Shown in pieces: positions 45,801 through 52,915 of a stretch of DNA of 64,000 bases. Source of the DNA: Shewanella psychrophila (GTDB taxonomy: Bacteria; Pseudomonadota; Gammaproteobacteria; Enterobacterales; Shewanellaceae); NCBI RefSeq assembly GCF_002005305.1, contig NZ_CP014782.1, positions 3,410,001 through 3,474,000 of the forward strand, in the 5' to 3' direction. Each line of letters begins with the position of its first letter. The stretch's first letter is position 1. Below the pieces are notes generated by a model that saw only the letters and a list, made by a program, of their open reading frames with translations, searched no databases and was not told the origin of the DNA. A program made the translations under genes and the position numbers.

Positions 45801-47646
45801 CTGGTGAGCTGCTAGGCGGCGTGATATCAAGATTAAATATTATAGGTACTGACCAGATCTGATTACTATTCCCATCTATCAGCTTAAATTTAAATTGATA
45901 ATTTGCTACGTTACCTAAGGTAAAATTAAGCGAAAAATTTTGTGGAATAGAATTCTGAAGAGTCGATACCAGTGCATCATTAGCATATAATTCAACTTTA
46001 GTGACAGGATTATTATCATTGCCAATTTTATTGTACGCCCCTTTAACTGACACAATAGTACCGGGGTAATTAGCTCCCACCACACTAGGCGCTGAAACAG
46101 TATAGGTGCCGTATATGCTGCGAGTGACACTATGATTTACGGCTGCATTAATGCCATCAGATGCATAAGCATAGAAGTCATATTGCCCTGTTGAAAAGTT
46201 GCCTGAACTCAGAGGTAGATTAATTGAACAAGATAAACTGCTACACGATTTAAGACTGATTTTACAACTTGCTTTACTGACACCTTTTGGACCATAACAG
46301 ATCTGCAACTGACCAGCATTTGATTCAGCTGTAAGCGTTATAGTATTACCAAGCACAAAGCTACCTGTAGTACTCATTTTTACAGTAGGCGCTGCGATAA
46401 CTTTCACTGTCGAAGGAAGTGATTTCGTATATGCACTTGTTGTGCTATCGGAGACCTCGGCCCATAGTGTGTAACTACCAGCTGCAGTAAATGTTTTTGA
46501 ATAGCTACATTTGGCACTTGCACCATTATCGAGTAAAAAACACTGATCGCTAGTGTTACTATTGTCACTAATAATTTGAGTGCAATTATTGGTGGTACCA
46601 TTGGTTGAGAAACACCAACGGATCATATTGATTTTATTACTGCTTGCTGTATCACTATCTGTGGCAGTAGCGATTAAATTAACACTTTGACCTGGACCTA
46701 TTTTGGCTTTATCTAATGAAACCGTCACTCTGGGGGCTGTATTTGTTTCTTTAACCGTTATTTTTCCAAACACCCTTCCAGTAAGATTGAACTCGTCTGT
46801 CACTAGTGCTTCAAGGGTGTGAACACCAACTATAGATTGGCTATTTGTAACTTGGAATTGGCAGACTTGTCTATAAGCTGTATTGACCGAACACTGAGTA
46901 ACATCCGGCATCCAGTATGGCCACGAGTTACCTACAATGACGAAAGGAACTTTCTTTAACTTGCCTGCAGGATCATCGACGCTAACCGTAACCTCTGCAA
47001 GCTGCCCCCTTTCAACCATGATATTGGAGTTTGATAACGTGACTGTTGGCGCTTGATTTTTATATAGGGTTACCCTTTTCTGTGACAAATAACTATGATA
47101 CCGCTGCCAATTATCAATCTGATTTTCCCATTCATACTCATGTGTTCTGATTATATATTTTATGAAATAATCACCATACACACCATTGAGAAGCTCTTGG
47201 TCTATTTTTAACATTTTTATACTTGTCGATGATTTTGGAATATCTATTGTTTTGATCAATGTATTATCAAGCGTACAAATTTGAACCTTAATGTCTCTTA
47301 ATTCCGTGTAGTTCATATGATTTCGAGAATACTCAAAGGCACTTGCTTCAACCGTCCAAAACTGCTTTACAACTGAAGTCCCTTCAAGAATCGATACGTG
47401 CTCATCATAATTATAAGCACCGGGAGATTCCGACATTGATATACACTGCGCAGCTTGCGAAGTTGAAGTAAGAATAAAGTAACTTAACACACCGATCATC
47501 TTAATTAATCTGGAAGTATTTATGTGTTTAAACTCAATCTTATATACCGTATTTCTACTTCCCTTCAAAAAAGGCCGGCTCACCGATTTACATAGAGATT
47601 TGACGACTTCACAGCAATAAAACCAATATCCACTTTGAAAATTCAT
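36808..47646 (-). CDS. giant Sec-exported SpvB/FG-GAP/RHS-repeat toxin-like protein
   Basis: This is a 3612-residue secreted or surface protein. It has a long leader of about 65 residues with the hydrophobic core near 50-63 (MIGVLSYFILTSTSQA). Ig/PKD- and FN3-like repeats follow (about 150-850), then PQQ-like propeller blades (about 915-1080), a DUF4214-like helical segment (about 1130-1250) and a Ca-binding DSDRDGVLD stretch near 1270. A SpvB/TcdB-type domain follows (from about 1405, SYTLPFALPTGIAGVAPQLG), then FG-GAP repeats (about 1715-2085), YD/RHS repeats (about 2415-3215) and the core end DPSGYS near 3238. A hydrophobic Gly/Ala-rich tail of about 370 residues is the candidate effector. 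The start at 47646 has GAGGGG upstream. Confidence 0.88.
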   Translation of the reverse strand: MNFQSGYWFYCCEVVKSLCKSVSRPFLKGSRNTVYKIEFKHINTSRLIKMIGVLSYFILTSTSQAAQCISMSESPGAYNYDEHVSILEGTSVVKQFWTVEASAFEYSRNHMNYTELRDIKVQICTLDNTLIKTIDIPKSSTSIKMLKIDQELLNGVYGDYFIKYIIRTHEYEWENQIDNWQRYHSYLSQKRVTLYKNQAPTVTLSNSNIMVERGQLAEVTVSVDDPAGKLKKVPFVIVGNSWPYWMPDVTQCSVNTAYRQVCQFQVTNSQSIVGVHTLEALVTDEFNLTGRVFGKITVKETNTAPRVTVSLDKAKIGPGQSVNLIATATDSDTASSNKINMIRWCFSTNGTTNNCTQIISDNSNTSDQCFLLDNGASAKCSYSKTFTAAGSYTLWAEVSDSTTSAYTKSLPSTVKVIAAPTVKMSTTGSFVLGNTITLTAESNAGQLQICYGPKGVSKASCKISLKSCSSLSCSINLPLSSGNFSTGQYDFYAYASDGINAAVNHSVTRSIYGTYTVSAPSVVGANYPGTIVSVKGAYNKIGNDNNPVTKVELYANDALVSTLQNSIPQNFSLNFTLGNVANYQFKFKLIDGNSNQIWSVPIIFNLDITPPSSSPVVTGPGNTTDGRIALNATNVANANKYEWFEYTACPSSAQTGLFKGGTSSPTIVLQKESYFQNASYCYCARATNPNGDGPIGTGSQCAQVTVNIPDLDAGFTRFDPSLSLTVNDAYDLKWFNDSVAAEKSYVLESKIGQPGSNNDWTPIQLNADATQYRVVTLSPGDVSYRIKACNANNICSNGQVLTVNHQVPYIHSAVYLAATVSKPAEILFEGLGMTGLLSANVQIRNSAETFSFTVYKSAGDSSTQYRFTPSSDVLTGLDNGGLRLRVNNAVGHASIEFDKTGSSDREYIDLIEASPTVSAQGVVYVSAGQSVHALKDGNNLTNWPFTLPSGTPEAVRLKAAPTLDKDINANDIIYVGATNRYVYKLGQINQTPGPHILWQTRIRGEVYAKAQLLNEADQYNNNQLRKLLYVGAVANGGNDVSGLYALNAETGEEHFMYPLVSGVKQQPKIFTNGDMHITTEDDQLHIINRQALGPFALRWQDIDSSLIKSNLDELTDWQIPEDANVPLRSFAGLFYGLLGRSPTRAELTFFAYAYWQGMRENEITAAFLGSDSGLMRFPTADSAEMFIDKLFTNLFPSENDKASAGDLTRAQWVNLLQLGHPRSEVAYRLIQTEDYFAYSANAIALVTQVFYDHCNCNENIDSDRDGVLDTVEIELGYNPLDPRDLLIDEPVLNATEPQMGDFSLSWQTVSSPDSARSVYYRISESINNQADAVLVTDYSANNYGLLKVSGNYTYQVQACIHSQICSQWSNQASVDVGDSIVEAGVQPEAAPEYTAQFDGPSLDEIVTSAEFGLTAGEFRVTEAGAASYTLPFALPTGIAGVAPQLGLAYNSQSGEGLAGVGWNLQGQSIISRCGSSKLVDGFNKPVKFNDNDHFCLDGQRLLLKTGTEGQPGSTYVTEVNNQQLITYQSNDSFTVEGKDKSLSTYGDSDNSKVLAFVGLFNPVEVTQTWLLSQSQDNLRQTSNQIVYQYQEGLGENEKVLSEITYSGNRVELDYEFNGTTKSAGYIEDQRYAQRADLKGVSVYNHDGEKVREYKFSFKVNGIGQRQLTSIRECGLGNVCKKPVMFTYRDVFSHDFNDMSGRQVLNTGSGSMLRQAMIMDTNNDGINEVVTLTQVNGVKVKLCVGSHVNPTQACQVFDRYDEADFNTRLVPTDPDGDGLLQFLINKSNNRSDAKWIQIDVLSDGSLSEPTSLPLTGDISVGLNLRPQDFDGDGYNDLVETIDDRIYIRGWDNNTASYNSPVKVILSGYNNHKLNIKSGWQSVDINRDGIGDLMGWKDCGDNCGGAEGSELIFYTSTFVPASENPCSIDNRRTDRGTFVDGSYCPPSIGDTYQAKFYQKIAVKGKHALAADINGDGLTDIVVYNTETNRWQYHINTGYYFAIGTDFTSATQLNSSITPILVDLDGDGRIELVFHNDDDQKWYRYEWTNSESYTAFAPMTGGFEKLLPALSDWTFSPPDDGMTDPANRRVEYGMFADADNDGRLDFVYKHDSPGNAYNSLVFYSAGDRVIHPGLMDTVTTGSGIETRISYGSMTDESLYSKGSGLPTDVPVTGAATRIMNITGTGTLVASVATDAPTQYASEEVKVSYRYAGARAQFGRGNLGFASITTQLDKQGVSFTTTTEYAQQFPLTGMPIRTIKRANGTVISAAENRYLVTESEISANHLVRSVYQQESRDCQAIVDSISGTGVTASAFNCQQLITVQDEFANVTSTQTGHYDVSDPLTFVSMEDEFTAALKPASLKSLVSSNEYGSTDTSKRFGRLSKATVTHSRGALSELRTSEFTYFDNGMISQEIIEPDGACDTKLTTDYQYDDLGNLTNKTVYNDASCQTALSRSSVIEYDASGRYVIKSTSNGVVTSEAITRNALGQVTKAKNTDGVETQVIFDAFGSEVARYGASGAQGSKLNKTCDEGVSYCYTMVQTSVNGVVSKKQYIDDAGRGYKESSLDVLGNWHTNEQTYDKYGRVVSAVAPGLVPVTSEYDALDRVISSNEDNTGLSSSHSFSGRQQTSSISGDIPGGEQSKSTVYNALGEQYQVIDELSNTLTYTYDVFGALDTVHSSVDNRVLSDIDYDKLGRKTSMQDENRGNWTYEYDALGQLTKQTDARGVITEVYYDNLGRKIHQKVTGTADVVSEDMFWAYGSGDNKHRLIRESIGNGSGGSWSRYFYYDNLGRGVATLTNLDGTTNCVAKAVFNSANNDLRMVDDTLADPIASRCVIQQTQFDQYGRVFQQFDDYRRKSDGTFVEARGLRQHYQNNQVLKQQEAREGTAGRIYHEIVTINENGLLTEYNKGNQAMTLSYDVANRLDGISSGDHLQTDVYVHDSMNNLTSRLFASSTEQSFDYDALNRVTHVNGVERYQYDNNGNLKHKDGWTLGFDGDNKPLHGVTSRSKLGQATETYGYDANGNQISGLKDGAAWRSFNYSGRNKATEITVGDKTTRFSYDANNNRFKRTDSQGTIFYVGNLELTLKPATSTGQSQTYIKRYLGDAMQTYYADGNAMLRWLYKDQLGSVIAITNDSGKLVKRFSYDVFGQQTEIVPTEADRIAHYEHTAMSAVLLADISPNTRSYTGHEPVDFDGDKRIIHMNGRMYDAALGRMLQADPVVQAPDNLQNFNAYSYVLNNPLNATDPSGYSFKSILKGVMKITGAWFAHEFLNSVPVLNSVVSVVLNVIPGCQVWCSALYNGMSTFVATGSLTSGLKVGAISAAAGYALQGIGEHFTGVGKLNSAAIDSGIWAQDGFVKFGGNMLTAGQAASQIGAHALVGGLSSTLQGGKFGHGFFSAGVTKGAGGVFLSGGGGLEASQVLKGTVASAIIGGTASAVSGGKFANGARMGAMQYLLNQAQSWSVNKYNALQREAEYFQKMGNQVIDSARMALSVDFNVTVSAPSSENVRDFAGGASIGLGVLASGALIFVPPAAPPLAYASMSLGTFSAGTDAYIHYNDLQNMNTNNNAALGISWASFAAQKMLPRVLPAPARVPVSIILDSISTTTGTAVYLDGRNN

Positions 47647-47647
47647 T

Positions 47648-49039
47648 TTATTTCCCCTCTTCCTGAGTTAAAGACTTAGTCCATTGAACTTCTAAACTTG
47701 ATGGACTTTCAGCATCCGATGCTGAACTTGAGGAAAACAGTGACATTGTTTTTTTCATCATTCTGTTAACTAAATTTGGCGAGGAGGGAATGTTTAAGGC
47801 AATAATCTGCTCTTTCTTTGTTCTGATAATAAAGCCTGCACTGGTTTTATCTATTGCAGGGGTCGTTAATATTGCGTCCCCCTGTAATAATGGAACGGAG
47901 CCAAGCGCTCGGTATGAATCAGCAGTAAAGTTTAAACTACTCACTTCATAAAGTGCCCCCCTTGTATCAAAGGCAAACAATCTATCTTCCAGCAAGAGTG
48001 GCGCAGCAACGATACCTAGTAGATTTTCTGTACTACCCGGCTTTTTGGTAAAGCATGCAATTGAATCTCCATTGATATCGACTTTACATAAACGTCCAGT
48101 ACCATCTAATGAGCTCATGCTAAAAAATAACTCATTTGTATCGCGCTTTAACACAGGTTGATTAGCAACGAGGCCATCAAGCACCAGTGTCCATATGACC
48201 ACTCCATCATTCGACACTCTGGATAACTTATTATCTTGTTGGGGAATAATATTTAAATCTGAGCCATCTATTAATCTTGTTGATAATAGGGCTCTCTCTA
48301 TCGGGAGCATCTTTTGATTATTACTCTTTACTAATTCCAGTAAAGGCTGTGTATAAGTATCTTGCTTTGGAGTCGCGCGAAAATCTGGTATTACAGCGGT
48401 AGGTGAAACAATTAACTTCTGACTATACGATTTACCGAAGCTCGTCGCTTTTAAGGTAAATTGAGTAAATTGGTTAATGGTAAATGCTTTCTGTCCTTGG
48501 CCCACATAAGTTGTATACCTGTGCCCTTTATTGCTTGTAATCTCTATTTTTACTGCAGAAGACACATTCCACGATAAAGCAACCTGACTTCCCTGCGAAA
48601 CAGCATCAGCCGACTTACTAAACTGGCTTATCATTAATTCGCCACTCACGATGTTATTTACTGTTCGCCAATCTGAACAGCCGTATCGATCACAGGCACT
48701 CACACGAAAATTAGGGCCATTGTTAATCGATGTCTGATATGAATTAGTTGAAATGCTGTCGGAAAGGAGTGCCCACGCTCCGTTAACTAGGTGTTCAACC
48801 TTGTAACGCGCTGCACCACCATCAGCATTCCACTCTAAAAGATATTGGTTACCACTTGCTTTAATTGATAAAGATGGTGGCAGAGCTGGCTGCCTATCAA
48901 TAGGGATAAAGATAGTGATATCCCCTACAGATATAGGCGCATAGGCTTGTTCGAAAGTCTCAGAAGAAACATTGAAACTGATAAAAAAGAAAAGAAAAAG
49001 GGCAATCCATTGTCTGGTCATAGCTTTATAACTCAACAT
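47648..49039 (-). CDS. secreted FN3/beta-propeller protein, partner of the RHS giant
   Basis: This 463-residue exported protein has a signal peptide near MTRQWIALFLFFFISFNVSS. An FN3-like domain (about 50-125, LEWNADGGAARYKVEHL) comes next, then an Ig-like domain (about 130-210) and PQQ/WD-like propeller strands (about 255-460, LSRVSNDGVVIWTLVLDG and LFAFDTRGALYEV). The same kinds of domains occur in the N-terminal third of the RHS protein. Its stop is 1 bp before that gene's start and its last codons contain that gene's Shine-Dalgarno, so expression is coupled. It may be a binding or delivery partner. Start is 49039 or the ATG at 49021. Confidence 0.72.
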   Translation of the reverse strand: MLSYKAMTRQWIALFLFFFISFNVSSETFEQAYAPISVGDITIFIPIDRQPALPPSLSIKASGNQYLLEWNADGGAARYKVEHLVNGAWALLSDSISTNSYQTSINNGPNFRVSACDRYGCSDWRTVNNIVSGELMISQFSKSADAVSQGSQVALSWNVSSAVKIEITSNKGHRYTTYVGQGQKAFTINQFTQFTLKATSFGKSYSQKLIVSPTAVIPDFRATPKQDTYTQPLLELVKSNNQKMLPIERALLSTRLIDGSDLNIIPQQDNKLSRVSNDGVVIWTLVLDGLVANQPVLKRDTNELFFSMSSLDGTGRLCKVDINGDSIACFTKKPGSTENLLGIVAAPLLLEDRLFAFDTRGALYEVSSLNFTADSYRALGSVPLLQGDAILTTPAIDKTSAGFIIRTKKEQIIALNIPSSPNLVNRMMKKTMSLFSSSSASDAESPSSLEVQWTKSLTQEEGK

Positions 49040-49627
49040 ATCCGTATATTAAAAACAGCAAAGCAAGTGCGCAATCTACACCTTTCTCAACCAAAATAAA
49101 ACATCTTGTTACACCAGTAATACAAATGAATCATAAGCTTATTCTAAAAACAGTAATTGAAATAGCCAAAAAAGAGACAAAGGATCTAAATAAAGGTCAA
49201 ACAGCAGGGGATTAAACTAACAAAACTCATTAGGCGACATTTTATAATATTATTTATTCAGATAATTTTTTGATAGATACAGGTAGGAAATGTGGGATAG
49301 GTTGTAGATATCACTTTTTTGTTAACCGTTTCATTGTTAACAAATTTGCTTAATCTCTTTTTAAAAAAGCGCGGCGTCCTGCCGCGCGTACTAAATCGAC
49401 TTGTTTGAAGAGAAATATTGAGAGTTATCAGGTTAGACAGTGGTTGAATAACATAATAAACCCATTACTTCCCTTCTATTTAACGCTCTTTACAGAGGTA
49501 AGCAAGTGAACGTAGCTAAATATAAGGTGCGACGGCAGACTAACGCTACGCACCTCATTTCTTCCACGAGAAAGAAGACCCTCCATGTCGGTTAAAAATT
49601 TCAAACTAATTTAAATATAACTAGTTG
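49040..49627. other. intergenic region between the RHS locus and the metal-efflux operon
   Basis: This is a 588-bp, AT-rich gap between co-directional minus-strand genes. It holds the terminator of the efflux operon (49361-49387) and must hold the promoter of the propeller/RHS operon below it. I found no ORF worth calling. Confidence 0.5.
49361..49387 (-). terminator. intrinsic terminator of the metal-efflux operon
   Basis: A perfect GC-rich 7-bp stem (GCGCGGC with GCCGCGC, 5-nt loop) at 49369-49387 is followed on the minus strand by TTTTTTAA. It lies about 240 bp downstream of the RND pump gene, so that transcript has a long untranslated tail. Confidence 0.8.
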
Positions 49628-52600
49628 TTAATTTTGAGTTTCCTCTTTCTGGTATATCCAACGATACAGGGTCGGCAATACCAGTAGTGTTAGCGCCGTC
49701 GAGCTAAACAAACCACCGATAATCACCACAGCCAAGGGCTGCTGAATCTCACTGCCTACGCCAGTTGAGATCAAGATAGGGATAAGTCCCAATGCCGAGG
49801 TCAATGCCGTCATTAATACCGGACGCAATCGACCTACAGTGCCTTCATACACGCTGGTATAAAGGCTTTCACCTTGACCAATAGTGCCTGTCGCTTCTCG
49901 CAACGCCTGTTGGCGCCTCTGGTTAATCGAGTCCACCAACACCACGCCATTAAGTACGGCGACACCGAACAAGGTGATAAAGCCAATGGAGCTAGGTACC
50001 GAGAGATAAGTTCCGCTGACAAACAATGCAACCACACCACCAATTAAGGCTAACGGTACGTTCGCCATGATTAGGGCAACTTGCTTGAGCGAACCGAACG
50101 AGAAGAACAGCAACAAGGCAATTAAGCCGATAGAGATAGGCACAACTAACATGAGTTTCTGCTGAGCACGCTGCTGGTTCTCATACTGACCGCCAACCAC
50201 GACGGTATAGCCTGCAGGTAGCTCAGCCTGAGGGATCACGGCGTAAATATCCTTGACCACAGAGCCCATATCACGACCTGAAACGTTAGCCTGCACCACT
50301 ACACGGCGCTGCACATCGTCGCGACGAATGTTCGGCGGCGCCATTTCGACCTCGACGCTGGCCACTTCACCAAGGCGCACTGTAGCACCGTTGACACCAT
50401 TGAGAATGAGATCTCTCAAGGCATCGGGCGAGCTGCGATATTCTTCTGCAAGACGCACATTGATATCGTATCTGGCATTGCCGTCAATCACTTGTCCGGC
50501 GCTTACACCACCGATCCCTTGACTAACCAGGCTCATGATTTCATCGACACTGATACCATAACGCGCCAATAGATCGCGCTTAGGCCTCACAACCAGCTGA
50601 GCCTCACCACTGACCTGCTCTAATGAGACATCCACCGCACCAGGAATGTTAGATACCAGCTCAGTAAGACGCTCACCACTTTCAGAAAGTACATCTAAGT
50701 CAGGGCCAAAAATCTTAATTGCCAGCTGAGCTTTTACCCCTGATAACAGTTCATCGACACGGGTTGCGATGGGTTGTGAGAAGGTAAACAGCAAACCTGG
50801 ATAGATGCTGAGTTTCTCCTCCATCTTACGTTGTAGCTCGATACGGGTTTCCGCATGCTCCCACTCATCAATGGGCTTAAGACCTATATAGATCTCGATA
50901 TTACTCACAGGCTCAGGGTCGCCGCCAAGCTCTGGCGCACCTATACGACTCAAGGCGTAGTCCACTTCAGGAAACTCAAGCAGCATCTTCTCAAGTTTAG
51001 GCGCAACATCGATAGAAGTGCCAAGGCTAGCGGTTGGCGCAAGAGTCACACGCAAGTTAATGGTGCCCTCTTCCAGTTCTGGTACAAACTCTGTGCCTAA
51101 TCTAGGCAGCAAGGCCATGCTGAGAACAAACAAGGTCACAGCAGTTATAACCACAGTTTTAGGACGCGCCATGGTCGTCGTCAACAAGCGACGGTAGACA
51201 GACTCGATAGGCTTAAGTACCGCACTCTCTCTAAGGGTAATACCACGTTTAAACATGTATACAGCTAGAGCGGGTACAGCAACCAGTGCCACTACTAGGG
51301 CCGACAACATGGCTAAGATGATACTCACCGCCATGGGCTGGAACAGCTTACCTTCGACACCTTCTAGGGCGAACAATGGCGCAAATACCACTATGATAAT
51401 GGCCGTTGCGAAGAAGATAGGACTACAGACTTCCTTCGCCGCCAACATGACACGCATGCCTATGGCAGACGATGTTTCGCTATGGGCCGGTGTCCCTTCG
51501 CCATCTTCTCCCGCATGATAGGGATCGTTTTCACCATCGGCGCGACCGCGGGCATCACTAAGGTGCTGCCTATCGGGCTGTGTCAGATGTTTGAAGATGT
51601 TTTCAACCATCACTACTGAGCCATCCACCAGCATACCAATAGCCACCGCCAGTCCACCTAATGACATCAAGTTGGCCGACATACCAAAATATGACATCAC
51701 CATCAGCGCTAAGCCGATAGAGACAGGAATAGATAAGAGCACCAACAGTGTCGCTCTGATGTTCACCAGAAACAGTGCTAAGATCACCACAATAAATACG
51801 AATGCCATCAAGAGTGCATCACGTACTGTGGTGACCGCCTGATCGACAAGATCGGCTTGATCGTAGAACACCTCGAAGGTCACACCATCTGGCAGAGCCT
51901 GTTCAACCAGTGCTGTACGTGAGTTGATATCATCAATCGTCGCCTTAGTATTGGCGCCCATACGTTTTAGGATAACGCCAGCAACAACTTCACCCAGCTG
52001 TTGAGGCTGACCCGCCTCATCACGGCGTGTCATGGTCACAGCGCCGACACGAATTTCACTGCCGTAATCAACATTGGCAATATCGGCAACACGTACCGGC
52101 GTACCCGCCACTTCTGTTAACGGGATCTGTCGAATTGCACTCAGTCCGGCATCACCTGCAGGCAGTAAACCATAGCCACGAACAACGAGTTGTTCCTGAC
52201 CCTGATCCATAAACCAGCCACCCGCGTTGCGGTTATTACTTTCGAGCGCGGTAGTCACCTGCTCCATGGTCAAGCCATAACTAAGTAACTTGTTTGGATC
52301 TATCTGCACCTGATACTGGCGTACATCACCACCAAATGAGAGTACTTCGGTCACACCACCAACAGGCATCATGATGAGCTTAACTAAGTAATCGTTGAGA
52401 CTACGAAGCTCGCTGGCATCTATGCCCGATTCAGGTTCGGCGCGCAGAATATATTGATATATCTGACCTAGACCTGAGGTGTTAGGGCCGATTTCTGGCA
52501 CACCAATACCATCGGGGATCATCTCTCGAGCCGCCTGTAACTGCTCAAAAACCTGCTGACGAGCAAAGTAGATATCAGTGCCTTCGGCGAATACCACAGT

Positions 52601-52879
52601 CACCAGTGACAGACCGGTACGAGAAAGTGAACGTACCTCAGTCACCGAAGGCAAGGCGTACATGGCCGACTCAACTGGATAACTGATTAGCTTCTCGACT
52701 TCTTCAGCCGCTAAACCTTCGGCCTCGGTATTAATCGTGACCTGTACATTAGTAACATCCGGAAAGGCATCCAGATTCAATTTAGGTAACATGGCCACAC
52801 TGGCTATCGCAATAGCAATAAGCGCCAGTACCACCATGAGTCGGTTGCGAATAGCAACCTCAATAAGTCTCTGTAACAT
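49628..52879 (-). CDS. CzcA/CusA-family heavy-metal RND efflux pump
   Basis: This 1083-residue inner-membrane proton/metal antiporter of the HME-RND family has 12 membrane helices and two large periplasmic loops. Family blocks include LDAFPDVTNVQVTINTEAEG, GLGQIYQYIL and the TM4 motif GMLVDGSVVMVENIF with its conserved Asp. It is slightly longer than the usual 1040-1050 residues because of an acidic, His-containing insert in the loop after TM4 (about 440-470, ARGRADGENDPYHAGEDG). Divalent cations (Co/Zn/Cd) or Cu/Ag are possible; subfamily residues were not decided. It is the last gene of the OMF-MFP-RND operon. Confidence 0.9.
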   Translation of the reverse strand: MLQRLIEVAIRNRLMVVLALIAIAIASVAMLPKLNLDAFPDVTNVQVTINTEAEGLAAEEVEKLISYPVESAMYALPSVTEVRSLSRTGLSLVTVVFAEGTDIYFARQQVFEQLQAAREMIPDGIGVPEIGPNTSGLGQIYQYILRAEPESGIDASELRSLNDYLVKLIMMPVGGVTEVLSFGGDVRQYQVQIDPNKLLSYGLTMEQVTTALESNNRNAGGWFMDQGQEQLVVRGYGLLPAGDAGLSAIRQIPLTEVAGTPVRVADIANVDYGSEIRVGAVTMTRRDEAGQPQQLGEVVAGVILKRMGANTKATIDDINSRTALVEQALPDGVTFEVFYDQADLVDQAVTTVRDALLMAFVFIVVILALFLVNIRATLLVLLSIPVSIGLALMVMSYFGMSANLMSLGGLAVAIGMLVDGSVVMVENIFKHLTQPDRQHLSDARGRADGENDPYHAGEDGEGTPAHSETSSAIGMRVMLAAKEVCSPIFFATAIIIVVFAPLFALEGVEGKLFQPMAVSIILAMLSALVVALVAVPALAVYMFKRGITLRESAVLKPIESVYRRLLTTTMARPKTVVITAVTLFVLSMALLPRLGTEFVPELEEGTINLRVTLAPTASLGTSIDVAPKLEKMLLEFPEVDYALSRIGAPELGGDPEPVSNIEIYIGLKPIDEWEHAETRIELQRKMEEKLSIYPGLLFTFSQPIATRVDELLSGVKAQLAIKIFGPDLDVLSESGERLTELVSNIPGAVDVSLEQVSGEAQLVVRPKRDLLARYGISVDEIMSLVSQGIGGVSAGQVIDGNARYDINVRLAEEYRSSPDALRDLILNGVNGATVRLGEVASVEVEMAPPNIRRDDVQRRVVVQANVSGRDMGSVVKDIYAVIPQAELPAGYTVVVGGQYENQQRAQQKLMLVVPISIGLIALLLFFSFGSLKQVALIMANVPLALIGGVVALFVSGTYLSVPSSIGFITLFGVAVLNGVVLVDSINQRRQQALREATGTIGQGESLYTSVYEGTVGRLRPVLMTALTSALGLIPILISTGVGSEIQQPLAVVIIGGLFSSTALTLLVLPTLYRWIYQKEETQN

Positions 52880-52915
52880 AAGAGAGTTCCTTAACTTTTA
52901 AGAGAGTGTGGTTGC

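Noticed and set aside
36808..47646. RHS giant considered as a T6SS-RHS effector
   Set aside because: No PAAR or VgrG gene or domain is in the window and the protein has a Sec-like leader. Type VI delivery is not supported here.
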